Below, one piece after another: positions 23,088-31,196 of a stretch of DNA of 64,000 bases (position 1 is the stretch's first letter; every line of letters starts with the position of its first letter). Origin of the DNA: Noviherbaspirillum humi (lineage in GTDB: Bacteria; Pseudomonadota; Gammaproteobacteria; Burkholderiales; Burkholderiaceae_D); contig NZ_FZOT01000007.1 in NCBI RefSeq assembly GCF_900188095.1, positions 101,760 through 165,759 on the forward strand, in the 5' to 3' direction. The position numbers and the translations under genes were made by a program. Under the pieces are notes generated by a model. The model was not told where the DNA came from, searched no databases, and saw only the letters and a program-made list of their open reading frames with translations.

Positions 23088-23201
23088 GAGGGGTACTCCA
23101 CTATTGCGGCTTGCGCCAGGGGCCGGCGCGCCAACACGGTCGCCTTCGCCCCGCCGGGCCGGCCGCCATGCCGGGCGGCCCGGGAAAAAGTTGAATCGGA
23201 T

Positions 23202-24212
23202 TTACGGCATGACCTTCAGGTCTTTCACGAACTGGGTGGTGAAGGCCTTGTGCCAGTCGGTCTCGGGCTTCAGCAGGCCCTGGGCCACCATGAAGTCATA
23301 GGTCTTCTTCCAGCGCGCTTCGGTCATGATGCCGATGCCGGCCTTGGCGGCATCGCCGCCGCCGGTGAAGTTGAACTCCCTCAGCTTGTCGATGGCATAG
23401 GCGATCTGGTCATCCTTCATGTTCGGGTTGTCCTGCTTGATCAGCGCGTTGGCGGGCGCCGGATCGGCAAGGTAGCTTTTCCAGCCTTCCATCGAGGCGC
23501 GCACGAAGCGGGCCACCATGTCGGGCTTCTCCTTCACCGTCTTGTCCATCGCGACGATGGTGGTGCCGTAGGGCGGATAGCCGTCGCTGGCGAACAGGTA
23601 GAAGTTGGCCTTCACGCCCGCCTTCATCGCCTGGAACAGCTCCGACGAGGGATAGGCCTGCTGCGCGAGACTGGCATCGGCCATGAAAGGCTGCAGGTTG
23701 AAGGTGTAGGGCCGGGACTGGGCTTCGCTCAGGCCGTATTTCGCTTTCAGCCAGGGCCACCAGGTGGTGCGTCCGGAAGTGGATACCAGCACGGTCTTGC
23801 CGTTCTTCAGGTCGGCCAGTCCCTTCACGTCCTCATGCGTCATCATGCCCTGCAGGTCGGTCTGGAAGCTGGCGGCGACGGTGGTCACCGGCAGGCCCTG
23901 CTCCACGCTCTTCAATACCTGCAGGTCGTAGCCCATCAGGAAATCGGCCTGGCCGCTGGTGAGCAGCTGCATGCCATTGACCTGCGGGCCGCCCATCTTG
24001 ATGGTGACGTCCAGGCCATGCTTCTGATAGATGCCCTTCGCCACCGCCTGGTAGAAGCCGCCGTGCTCGGCCTGCGCATACCAGGAGGTGAGGAAGGTGA
24101 CCTTGTCGGCGGCGAACGCGCCGGCGCTGGCAGCGGCGGCGACGCAGAAGGCGATGCCGCGGGTGAGGCGGGTTAGACGCGTGGAGCGGAATGCGAGAGT
24201 CTTGTCTTTCAT
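23202..24212 (-). CDS. ABC transporter substrate-binding protein, NMT1/THI5-like
   Basis: Periplasmic binding protein, 336 residues, with a signal peptide (GIAFCVAAAASAGAFAADKV). The mature part begins VTFLTSWYAQAEHGGFYQAV, the usual opening of NMT1/THI5-like proteins that bind pyrimidine or other N-heterocyclic ligands. It continues with IKMGGPQVNGMQLLTSGQAD and FLMGYDLQVLKSVEQGLPV. The ATG at 24212 lies 8 bases after the stop of a 46-codon leader frame; an in-frame ATG at 24224 is possible. It is the first full gene of the operon that includes the Rieske enzyme and importer. It delivers an unknown small ring compound to the permease. Confidence 0.92.
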   Translation of the reverse strand: MKDKTLAFRSTRLTRLTRGIAFCVAAAASAGAFAADKVTFLTSWYAQAEHGGFYQAVAKGIYQKHGLDVTIKMGGPQVNGMQLLTSGQADFLMGYDLQVLKSVEQGLPVTTVAASFQTDLQGMMTHEDVKGLADLKNGKTVLVSTSGRTTWWPWLKAKYGLSEAQSRPYTFNLQPFMADASLAQQAYPSSELFQAMKAGVKANFYLFASDGYPPYGTTIVAMDKTVKEKPDMVARFVRASMEGWKSYLADPAPANALIKQDNPNMKDDQIAYAIDKLREFNFTGGGDAAKAGIGIMTEARWKKTYDFMVAQGLLKPETDWHKAFTTQFVKDLKVMP

Positions 24213-24220
24213 GGCTGGGC

Positions 24221-24361
24221 TCACTGGTTGAGGGAAACGGGAAGGAAGGCGGCCGCGCGCATGCCGCCGGTGAAGGCGGTGTCGATGCGAAGGCTGCGGA
24301 AGGATGAAACCGGAAAGCGCGCCGGCGTCGGCGGAAGCTGAAGGCGGATGTCGTGCGGCAT
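24221..24361 (-). CDS. Possible 46-residue leader peptide upstream of the importer operon
   Basis: A short open frame whose ATG (24361) follows a good AGAGAGGAAACGCC site and whose TGA ends just 8 bases before the binding-protein ATG. The peptide (MPHDIRLQLPPTPARFPVSS..., ending AAAFLPVSLNQ) has no signal peptide or known domain. Position and ribosome binding site suggest a translated leader that couples or attenuates expression of the operon. It may also simply be a chance frame; comparison with relatives would decide. Confidence 0.45.
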   Translation of the reverse strand: MPHDIRLQLPPTPARFPVSSFRSLRIDTAFTGGMRAAAFLPVSLNQ

Positions 24362-24840
24362 GGCGTTTCCTCTCTTGATGTCTGAAGGATCAGAGGTCAA
24401 TCGTCCTGCGAGGGACGCGCGGACCACCGGGTCCGCGAGAGCAATGCCCCACATCCTGGCCGGTGTTCGGAGACCACCGGCGGCGGATGCTAGCCGCTTA
24501 TACTCAGGCTTCCATTCAGCAAGCGGCATGCCAGCGTCACGCGCCTCTTTTGCCTGCGCCGTGCACGACAATGAACCAGCGGCGGCACCAAACTGGCGCC
24601 CGCATCGGCTGCCATGAGCCTAAACAGGGAGCGACATCGCATTTCCCCGGGTTGATGCCTGCCGTTATCGGCCGGCCGGCCATGCAATCAAATCCCCCTG
24701 CGGCGTGAACGAAACGTCAATCGCACCATCGGATATCTACGATCGGCGCGGCAGCGGGCCGCGCTCCGGAGAGTCAAGTCATGGCGCTGCCGCCGGCCGC
24801 CCTCGCGCCGCGGCAATGCCTCGCACAAAAGGAGATGGCA
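24362..24840. other. Divergent control region between the catabolic operon and the CBS-domain gene
   Basis: About 480 bases. It contains the paired hairpins at 24402-24437 close to the minus-strand leader frame, a GC-poor patch around 24490-24520 (TATACT-like elements) that could hold promoters, and the ribosome binding site of the CBS gene at 24829-24834. I see no protein gene here. Confidence 0.45.
24402..24437 (-). other. Two adjacent RNA hairpins in the operon leader
   Basis: On the minus strand an 8-bp hairpin CGCGGACC-CGGT-GGTCCGCG is followed directly by a 5-bp hairpin CGTCC-CTCGCA-GGACG (one shared base at 24417 is next to both). They lie 40-75 bases before the leader ATG. No T-run follows, so they are not a terminator. 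A regulatory leader structure is possible; I recognise no named riboswitch. Confidence 0.4.
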
Positions 24841-25674
24841 ATGCAGATGGTTTCGGAAGTCATGACCCGTAATGTCCAGTTCGTCTCGCCGGAGGAGACG
24901 GTGCGCCGCGCGGCGGAGATGATGGACGACCTGAATGTCGGCGCGCTGCCGGTATGCGATGGCGACCGCCTGGTCGGCATGGTCACCGACCGCGACATCA
25001 CGGTGCGGGTGACCTCGGCGGGCATCGCGCCGGACGACGCCACGGTGGACGACGTGATGAGCACCGACGTGCGCTGGTGCTTCGAGGACCAGCCGCTGGA
25101 TGAAGTGATGCAGCAGATGTCGGACACCCAGATCCGCCGGGTGCCGGTGGTGAGCCACGACGAGGCCCATCGCCTGGTCGGCATCGTCTCGCTGGGCGAC
25201 ATCGCCACCAAGGCCGGCACCCAGGGCCAGGTGGAACAGGTGGTGGAACGGGTATCGTTCCCAGCGGCGCCGGATCTCAGCGGCCAGCAGCCACAGCAGC
25301 CTCCGGCGCCGGGCGAGGTTCGCATGTCGGACGTGGGCACCGCCACTGGCCTGGCCGGTTCGGACATGCTGGACGACCGCCTCGACCCGGACGTGGAGAA
25401 CATCTCCACCGCCGACCCGAGCGACCTGGTGGAAGTCACGCCGAACGAACTGGTGAACCGCAACGCGCCCGGCAGCAAGGCGCTCAACGTCAAGCGCGCC
25501 GGGGATGCCAATGGCACGCCGGTCGTGCGGCATGTGCAGGGCAATGCGGGCGACACCACCAGCGGCGAGAGCGGCGCGCCGGCCGGCACCGATGCCACCG
25601 GCGTGAGCGGCGCGTCGGGCGGTGGCGCCGGCACTTCCGGCTCGCCGGGCACCGGCATCGGCGCGGGGCGCTGA
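24841..25674 (+). CDS. Tandem CBS-domain protein with long disordered tail
   Basis: A 277-residue cytoplasmic protein. Residues about 3-140 form a CBS pair (Bateman module): VSEVMTRNVQFVSPEETVRR ... LPVCDGDRLVGMVTDRDITV, then VDDVMSTDVRWCFEDQPLDE ... VPVVSHDEAHRLVGIVSLGD. It would bind adenine nucleotides. The last 130 residues are Gly/Ser/Thr/Asp/Pro-rich and look disordered, with no transmembrane or enzymatic domain. The ATG at 24841 fits GGAG at 24831-24834 best; ATG 24835 is an alternative. Stand-alone CBS proteins of this length with an acidic, glycine-rich extension are unusual. It is divergent from the catabolic operon with no evident functional tie. Confidence 0.88.
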   Translation: MQMVSEVMTRNVQFVSPEETVRRAAEMMDDLNVGALPVCDGDRLVGMVTDRDITVRVTSAGIAPDDATVDDVMSTDVRWCFEDQPLDEVMQQMSDTQIRRVPVVSHDEAHRLVGIVSLGDIATKAGTQGQVEQVVERVSFPAAPDLSGQQPQQPPAPGEVRMSDVGTATGLAGSDMLDDRLDPDVENISTADPSDLVEVTPNELVNRNAPGSKALNVKRAGDANGTPVVRHVQGNAGDTTSGESGAPAGTDATGVSGASGGGAGTSGSPGTGIGAGR

Positions 25675-25842
25675 CGCCGGCGATCTGCTGCATCGGCGCC
25701 ACTGATTGCTCCGTGCCGATGCGGCGCTTGCGCTGCCACAAACGCAAAGCCCGACCTCGCTCAAGCCCTGGCGCCGCTCCCCGCGATACAGTCACTTTGC
25801 GCACAGTCGCATCACAAAAGAAAGCACTTCGGGGAGAACAGC

Positions 25843-26091
25843 TTGGAACAGGCCACCCACTTGGACCATGGACCGTCGCGGCGTACCTACCTGATGCTGG
25901 CTTTCTTCAAGCTGGTTGCGGCCGCCTATATCGCCGGCTTTGCCGCGTTGGCGATGGCGGCGATGCGCTATTTCAAACTCCCCTGGATATACTGCCTGCC
26001 GGCCACTGCCGCCCTGCTCCTGCTGAAATTCCGCTGGAACCACTCCATCCCGCTGCTGCTGATCCGCCTGCCTTTTCCGCGGCGTCGCTAA
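25843..26091 (+). CDS. Small hydrophobic protein
   Basis: An 82-residue protein with two predicted membrane helices: AFFKLVAAAYIAGFAALAMA and YCLPATAALLLLKF. It ends in a hydrophobic-basic tail (PLLLIRLPFPRRR). The start is most likely a TTG at 25843, with GGGGAGA seven bases upstream; a downstream ATG would cut the N-terminus. I do not recognise the family. It is unlinked to its neighbours, lying 168 bases after the CBS gene. Confidence 0.55.
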   Translation: MEQATHLDHGPSRRTYLMLAFFKLVAAAYIAGFAALAMAAMRYFKLPWIYCLPATAALLLLKFRWNHSIPLLLIRLPFPRRR

Positions 26092-26293
26092 CTACTTTTG
26101 GTTAAGATACTGGGCTCTTACCGCCTGGGCCGGAGCTTCGCGCTACCCAAAAAACCAAGCGCCGCGCCGGTTTTCCGATGGGCCACCATTGACGAATGGT
26201 ATGAATAAAGATGCAAAAAATATCCATCAAAGTTGAAACTTTTGCAATGTAACCAATTCTAAAAAGTACTCTTTATTACCCTCGAGTACTTCG
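26092..26293. other. AT-rich stretch before the polysaccharide deacetylase gene
   Basis: Clearly lower GC than the rest of the window from about 26180 to 26290. It contains the small palindrome AAAGTTGAAACTTT (26229-26242), a near-repeat of AGTACT at about 26263 and 26285, and probably the promoter of the next gene. No gene is seen. Confidence 0.45.
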
Positions 26294-27019
26294 ATGAATG
26301 CCGTCTTCACCTGCTCCGTCGATGATGGCCATCCGGCCGATCTGAAAACCGCGACCCTGCTCGACAAGCACGGCCTGGCGGCCACCTTCTACATTCCCAT
26401 CAACAACCGGGAAGGGTCGCCGGTGATGGGGGCGAAGCAGCTGCGCCAGCTCGGGAAGGGATTCGAGATCGGCTCGCACACGCGCGACCATCGCTATCTT
26501 AAGAACATCAGCGCCCGCGACGCCTACGATCAGGTAATGGATGGCAAGAAAGCGCTGGAAGACATGCTGGGCCATGGCGTGAGCGGCTTCTGCTATCCCG
26601 GCGGGAAGTTCTCGCGGCGCGATGAGAAGCTGGTGGAGGCGTGCGGCTTCGGCTATGCGCGCACCACCGCCAATCTCTGCTTCTCCAAGGGCAAGGCCGC
26701 CTACCGGATGCCCACCACGGTCCAGTTCTTTCCGCACGAGGCGTCCGCCTATCTGCGCGGCTACGTCGAGACCGGCGGCTGGCATGCGCGCCAGGATGGA
26801 TTGCGCATCGCCCTCCAGCACCAGGACTGGACCGACCGCCTGTTCGCCATGTTCGACCATGCCTGTGAACACGGCGGCGTGTTTCATCTATGGATGCATT
26901 CGGAGGAAATCGATGAACTCGGTCTGTGGAAGCAGCTCGACGGCTTCTTCGCCTACGTCAGCGCGCGCCTGGAGGACGGCGCCAGCCTGACCAACCTGCA
27001 GCTCTCGCAGCTCGGCTGA
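26294..27019 (+). CDS. Polysaccharide deacetylase family protein
   Basis: A 241-residue carbohydrate esterase 4-type (NodB fold) protein, without a signal peptide. The metal-binding Asp-Asp motif is CSVDDGHPAD (usual T-F-D-D-G), and the His-x3-His motif is GSHTRDHRYL. FCYPGGKFSRRDEKLVEACG matches the later conserved Pro-Gly-Gly region, and HLWMHSEEID the C-terminal His motif. It probably removes acetyl groups from a surface sugar polymer or acts on related N-acyl substrates. No strong ribosome binding site is seen upstream of 26294. It stands alone after an AT-rich stretch, so its pathway is unknown. Confidence 0.88.
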   Translation: MNAVFTCSVDDGHPADLKTATLLDKHGLAATFYIPINNREGSPVMGAKQLRQLGKGFEIGSHTRDHRYLKNISARDAYDQVMDGKKALEDMLGHGVSGFCYPGGKFSRRDEKLVEACGFGYARTTANLCFSKGKAAYRMPTTVQFFPHEASAYLRGYVETGGWHARQDGLRIALQHQDWTDRLFAMFDHACEHGGVFHLWMHSEEIDELGLWKQLDGFFAYVSARLEDGASLTNLQLSQLG

Positions 27020-27412
27020 TGTCGTCTCGCCTCCGCGAGGCGGACGCTCAGTAGAGGCTGTGCTTCAACGCGAGCGCGCGCTACGCATAGGCTCTACCGC
27101 CTGCTTCACCTGCTTGTCGCCATTGGCGGCGCCTCGGCATGACAGCGTCGCCTGATCGCTCCGCTCACCCGGATGCGCGACGCCATTGATGATGCGCTCG
27201 TCGCTCCACTCGCCCGAAAACACGGACAGGATGGTGTGCGCCGATTCCTGTGAGTTTTATTGAAGCAGCTGCGCAGCCCTTCGCGGATATCGCCGCTGGC
27301 CCGCTCGTCCGGCGCATGGAAACGACGGACGAGCGATGGAATTCATGGGCCCGCCGGCCGGTCAGACCATTCCCGACGCCGGCTACCGCGGCAGAAAATT
27401 TTGGAGAAAAGC
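27020..27412. other. Intergenic region before the SDR gene
   Basis: About 390 bases. A minus-strand frame of about 62 codons ends at 27065 and reads like protein in part (TILSVFSGEWSDERIINGV), but it has a stop upstream and no start codon. It could be the tail of a lost gene. Otherwise I see only the ribosome binding site (GGAG) of the SDR gene at 27402-27406. Confidence 0.35.
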
Positions 27413-28165
27413 ATGCAAATGAGCGGCAACACCATCCTCGTCACCGGCGGTTCCTCGGGCATCGGCCTGGCGCTTGCCGTCCGCTTTCTCGCCAGCGGCA
27501 ACGAGGTCATCGTTTGCGGCCGCCGGGAAGCCGCGCTCAAGGCGGTATGCGACAGGCACCCGGGGCTGCGCTATGTGGTCAGCGATACCGGCAAGGCAGC
27601 CGAGCGAGAAGCGCTGGCGCGGCGGGTGACGGCGGAACATCCGCAGCTCAACGTGCTGATCAACAATGCCGGCATCCAGCGCAAGGTCAGCCTGCTGCAG
27701 CCCGAATCGTGGACGGACACCGGCGCCGAGATTGACGTCAATCTCGGCGGGCCCATCCATCTCTCGATGCTGCTGGCGCCGCATCTCAGGCGGCAGTCGC
27801 AGGCGCATATCGTCAATGTGAGTTCCGGCCTCGCCTTCGCGCCGCTGGCGCCGATGCCGGTGTACTGCGCCACCAAGGCGGCGCTGCACTCCTTCACCCA
27901 GTCGCTGCGCTGGCAATTGCGCGAAACCTCGGTGCGGGTGACGGAAGTCATTCCGCCGGCGGTGAAGACCAATCTTGGCGGCGCGCACGACTTCGGCGTG
28001 GAGCTGGATGAGTTCGCGGAGGCGATCATGCGCCAGCTCGAAGCCGGCGCGGAGGAAGCGAGCTTCGGCAGCGCCGACGCAAGGCGGAAGGCGTCGCGCG
28101 CAGAACTGGACGAGGCTTTCCTGCAGATGAATGAAGCCATACGCCGGGCGCGCAGCGGCAGTTGA
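27413..28165 (+). CDS. Short-chain dehydrogenase/reductase, DltE-like
   Basis: A 250-residue NAD(P)-dependent oxidoreductase. The Rossmann cofactor motif is ILVTGGSSGIGLALAVRF (TGxxxGIG), followed by INNAGIQRK (NNAG), a Ser in VNVSSGLAFAP, and the catalytic YxxxK in PVYCATKAALHSF. The DltE-like subgroup has the IPPAVKTNL segment after the active site. The ATG at 27413 has GGAG nine bases upstream; a second ATG follows two codons later. The substrate is unknown. The neighbours are unrelated and the gene seems monocistronic. Confidence 0.92.
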   Translation: MQMSGNTILVTGGSSGIGLALAVRFLASGNEVIVCGRREAALKAVCDRHPGLRYVVSDTGKAAEREALARRVTAEHPQLNVLINNAGIQRKVSLLQPESWTDTGAEIDVNLGGPIHLSMLLAPHLRRQSQAHIVNVSSGLAFAPLAPMPVYCATKAALHSFTQSLRWQLRETSVRVTEVIPPAVKTNLGGAHDFGVELDEFAEAIMRQLEAGAEEASFGSADARRKASRAELDEAFLQMNEAIRRARSGS

Positions 28166-28202
28166 GCGTCCGGCATCGGATGGATGGGACCGGATCAGGC
28201 GC

Positions 28203-28454
28203 TCAGGGCCAGGGGGCCGGATCGACGTCGCGGAACTGCGGCCCGCCCGCCGCCGGGTCGGGCGGCGGCTCTTCCTGCCGCAGATGCTCCGGCGGCTCGC
28301 CGGCCCGGGCGAAGTGCTCGCGCATTGGTGCAAAATCGACCGCCGTCAGCGGCCGCTGGCGGTCCGGCCAATTGTCCACCGCCCAATGCGTGAGTTCATC
28401 GAAGCGCCGCAACAGCTCGCTTCGGAAGGCATCGATCTCTTCCCGCGACGTCAT
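28203..28454 (-). CDS. Unknown small acidic protein
   Basis: An 83-residue soluble protein. The start is chosen at 28454 (MTSREEIDAFRSELLRRFDE) with AAAGG suitably placed; ATG 28460 and 28472 are alternatives. The N-terminal half is helical with DELTHWAVDNWPDRQRPLTA, and the C-terminal third is Pro-rich (GEPPEHLRQEEPPPDPAAGG). I do not recognise it. It lies 57 bases downstream of the membrane-anchored repeat protein on the same strand and may be co-transcribed. Confidence 0.6.
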   Translation of the reverse strand: MTSREEIDAFRSELLRRFDELTHWAVDNWPDRQRPLTAVDFAPMREHFARAGEPPEHLRQEEPPPDPAAGGPQFRDVDPAPWP

Positions 28455-28511
28455 GATCATCCTTTGATGCAAGAGCGCGCCTGCCGGCAGGCAGGCGCAG
28501 TGCCGGTCGGA

Positions 28512-29165
28512 TCAGGAGTGGCCGTAGGGGATCTCGCCGTCAGGAAACTGGCCGTTCGTATACTTGCCGCCGCCGGACACCTTGCTGCGCGCGCTGGCCA
28601 TCAAGCCCTGGGCACGGCTGCCGAGGTCGCGCGACGTGCTGGAGACGCTGTTGGCGGCGCTGCGCAGCTTGTCGTTGGCCATGGCGCGGCGGCGGCGTCC
28701 CTGATCCGGGTCGGCGAGGAACATCGTCAGCGCGCCGACGGCGGCGCCGGCGATCATCCACAGCTCGCGGTTCAGGGCGCGCTGCAGGGAGTTGGAATCG
28801 AGTGAATCGGCGGCGTCCGAAAGACGGGAGCGGGCCTCGGAAGAGTAGCTCGATCCGGTATCGGCGAAGCGCGAGCCGGCATCGGCAACCCGGGAACCGG
28901 CATCGGAAAGCCTCGACTTGGCATCGTTGAGCTTCGATTGGGCGGTATCGGTCCAGTCCTGCACGCGGCTGCTCATGTCGCTCTTGGCGCTATCCAGATA
29001 ATCGCTGGCGCCGGCGACGGCGTCATTGAACTTGTCCGCGACCATGGCCCGGCGGCGCGGGCCGCGCTCCGGATCGGCCATGAACATGATCGCGGCGCCG
29101 GCGGCGAGGCCGCCGATGAGCCAGGCGGCGGCCGAAATGGTGTTCTCGTTGCTGCGGTCCATCAT
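28512..29165 (-). CDS. Membrane-anchored helical repeat protein (YtxH-like)
   Basis: A 217-residue protein with two similar modules, each a short hydrophobic segment followed by a basic patch: WLIGGLAAGAAIMFMADPER then GPRRRAM near the start, and MIAGAAVGALTMFLADPDQ then GRRRRAM in the second half. Between them lies a long helical stretch of about 11-residue repeats (SRLSDAGSRVADAGSRFADT). This resembles YtxH / stress-inducible membrane proteins with coiled coils of LEA-like character. The ATG at 29165 or 29162 has AAGGAG upstream. The role is unknown, perhaps envelope or desiccation stress. Confidence 0.8.
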   Translation of the reverse strand: MMDRSNENTISAAAWLIGGLAAGAAIMFMADPERGPRRRAMVADKFNDAVAGASDYLDSAKSDMSSRVQDWTDTAQSKLNDAKSRLSDAGSRVADAGSRFADTGSSYSSEARSRLSDAADSLDSNSLQRALNRELWMIAGAAVGALTMFLADPDQGRRRRAMANDKLRSAANSVSSTSRDLGSRAQGLMASARSKVSGGGKYTNGQFPDGEIPYGHS

Positions 29166-29329
29166 CTGCTCCTTTTTCAGGTTCTTGAAGTCAAGACACT
29201 CGGACGGAGTGCCGGTGCAAATCCGTCAATAAGTGATTGGCTGCAAGGCAAAAGGTTCCGGCAAACGACCCGCCCGTCCATTCACATCAAGACCGCTGGC
29301 GGGGTGGAGGCAACGCCGGCCAAATGGCC

Positions 29330-30505
29330 TTACTTGAGCATCGACGAACGCGAAGCGACGAGGGAAATGATGATCGACAGCACGCCGATGAAGCCGATGG
29401 TGGCCTGCATGCCGAGGTGGTCGGCCATGGCGCCCACCACCGGCGGACCGGCGAGGCCGCCGACGTTGGACATGGTGGCCACGCCGGCCAGCGCCATCGG
29501 GCCTTCCTTGCCCACCGCGCTCAGGATGAAGGGAAACACCAGCGACAGGCCGATGCCCGACAGGCCGAAGCCCACCAGCGCCACATGCGGATTCGGCGCG
29601 AACACCGAGAGGAACAGGCCGATGGCGGACAGGCCGGCGCCGAGGGTGATGAGGCGGCGCGCGCCATGGCGGGCCTTGAGGCGGTCGCCCACGAGCCGCG
29701 ACAGCAGCATCATCACGGTGAAGGTGGACAGGGCCAGCGGCGCAAAGCCGTCGCTGACGCCGAAATGCTCCTTCAGGTACACGCCGCTCCAGTCGGCGAT
29801 GCTGTTCTCCGACATCGCGGCGCAGAAGCCGAGCAGGCCGAGCAGCACCAGACGGCCGCCCGGCAGCGCGAATTTGCGCTTCGCGATGGCAGGGCTTTGC
29901 TCGGCGCCGCGGTCCTCCGGCAGCAGCTGGAAGCCGATCCAGAGCAGCAGCGCGATCGGCAGCACGATGCGGATGAAGTGGGCGGCGGGTTCGATCTGCT
30001 GCGAGGCGGCGTAGCTGCCGATCAGCGCGCCGATCAGAGAGCCCGCGCAGCCGCAGGCATGCAGCAGCGACATCTCGGACTTGCCGGTCGCCTTCTCGTG
30101 CCTGCTGGCGACGGAATTGACGGCGACCCCGAAGCAGCCGCCGCAGATGCCGAGCATCAGCACCGCCAGCATCAGCGCCGGCACGGTCGGCGCCAAACCG
30201 ATCGCCGGCAGCACGACGCACAGCGCAAGGCCTGCGGCCAGCAGCGCCCGACGGCCGCCGAGGCGGGACATCATCCAGCCGGCGAAGGGATGCGACAGCA
30301 CGCCGCCGAGGCCGCCGGACAGCAGCACATAGGAAAGGGTGGTGTGGGAAATCTGCAGGCCTTCCTGCAGCGCCGGAATGCGGCCGGCCCAGGAACCCAT
30401 CAGCAGGCCGAACAGCGCGAATTGCAGGGGCAGCGCCAGCATGCGCAGGCGGGCATCGAAACCATTCAAAGAGAGGCTGGCACGGAGTCGGTAAACAGTA
30501 TCCAT
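29330..30505 (-). CDS. MFS transporter, YbjJ-like
   Basis: A 391-residue inner-membrane transporter with 12 predicted helices, similar in layout to E. coli YbjJ. Visible features: LPLQFALFGLLMGSWAGRIP in helix 1, a loop 2-3 motif PFAGWMMSRLGGRRALLAAG, GICGGCFGVAVNSVASRHEK in helix 4, and the second-half repeat LVGDRLKARHGARRLITLGA. The substrate is unknown; relatives have been considered sugar or drug exporters. It is monocistronic with the ATG at 30505. Confidence 0.9.
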   Translation of the reverse strand: MDTVYRLRASLSLNGFDARLRMLALPLQFALFGLLMGSWAGRIPALQEGLQISHTTLSYVLLSGGLGGVLSHPFAGWMMSRLGGRRALLAAGLALCVVLPAIGLAPTVPALMLAVLMLGICGGCFGVAVNSVASRHEKATGKSEMSLLHACGCAGSLIGALIGSYAASQQIEPAAHFIRIVLPIALLLWIGFQLLPEDRGAEQSPAIAKRKFALPGGRLVLLGLLGFCAAMSENSIADWSGVYLKEHFGVSDGFAPLALSTFTVMMLLSRLVGDRLKARHGARRLITLGAGLSAIGLFLSVFAPNPHVALVGFGLSGIGLSLVFPFILSAVGKEGPMALAGVATMSNVGGLAGPPVVGAMADHLGMQATIGFIGVLSIIISLVASRSSMLK

Positions 30506-30824
30506 CAGTATCCTCAGGCAATATTTCTTTTAGGAATAGCCTCTGATGCCTACTCCGGAGAAATAGTTTCCCGAGAGAAGATTGATTTCCCTATTTCAAT
30601 TGGTGATATCTGGTATGAGGTCGGACGTGGTCGGGATGGCAAGAACCGCCCGCCGGCAAGGCGGTTTTTCCCTGGCGGAGATACGGAAGAAGGGCGGGCA
30701 AAGAACGCCTTGCCGGCGCGGCATGGCAACGACGCGCCGTGGAGGACGGGACGCCGGACAAAACGAAAGCGGCCCGCAGGCCGCTCGGAAGGATCAGGTA
30801 TGGATGGGCGGCCGGGCGCCGCGA
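30506..30824. other. Intergenic region between two minus-strand genes
   Basis: About 320 bases holding the promoter of the MFS gene (AT-rich 30510-30610) and the terminator at 30759-30784 of the next upstream gene. No gene is seen. Confidence 0.5.
30759..30784 (-). terminator. Rho-independent terminator
   Basis: On the minus strand GCGGCC-TGCG-GGCCGC is followed by TTTCGTTTTG. It lies 40 bases beyond the stop of the 107-residue hypothetical protein gene and separates it from the MFS gene. Confidence 0.78.
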
Positions 30825-31148
30825 TCAGGCCGGGCCGCTGCGGGCCTCGAACTCGGGATGGGGATCGCCGAACAGGAAATCGCTCAGCAGTTCGCGGGTG
30901 GGGTCGTCCATCGTGCCGGCGCTGATGCCGGCGAGGCGAGCGATCATCCAGTCTTCGCCCAGATCCTCGGCTTCCGCCCTGCCCTGGTCGATCAGCCACT
31001 GGCTGTACGTGACCAGCGTCGCCGGCTGCTCGGCGATGATCCAGGGCGGCTGCGGGATGGCCCTGCCGCTGGCGGTGATGACCTTGCCGTCAACGGGACG
31101 GCGCACGAGGTTCGTAGCGTTTTCCCTCAGATCCGGTATCGCCGCCAT
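30825..31148 (-). CDS. Unknown protein, 107 residues
   Basis: A soluble acidic protein that begins MAAIPDLRENATNLVRRPVD. The ATG at 31148 follows a good GGAGAAAATC site. Middle and C-terminal parts read WIIAEQPATLVTYSQWLIDQ and DPTRELLSDFLFGDPHPEFE. No signal peptide, membrane segment or known motif is visible. It has its own terminator and lies 48 bases downstream of the degenerate EAL gene, on the same strand. Function unknown. Confidence 0.72.
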   Translation of the reverse strand: MAAIPDLRENATNLVRRPVDGKVITASGRAIPQPPWIIAEQPATLVTYSQWLIDQGRAEAEDLGEDWMIARLAGISAGTMDDPTRELLSDFLFGDPHPEFEARSGPA

Positions 31149-31196
31149 GATTTTCTCCGTGAGCCTAATGAGATGACGGCATTCATTATAGAAGCA

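Noticed and set aside
24402..24437. Guanidine-II (mini-ykkC) riboswitch
   Set aside because: Two hairpins are present but the loops are CGGT and CTCGCA, not ACGR, and the downstream genes do not include a guanidine exporter or carboxylase.
27065..27256. Possible minus-strand gene tail in the gap before the SDR gene
   Set aside because: Partly protein-like, but it has no start codon and a stop lies just upstream; too short to assign.
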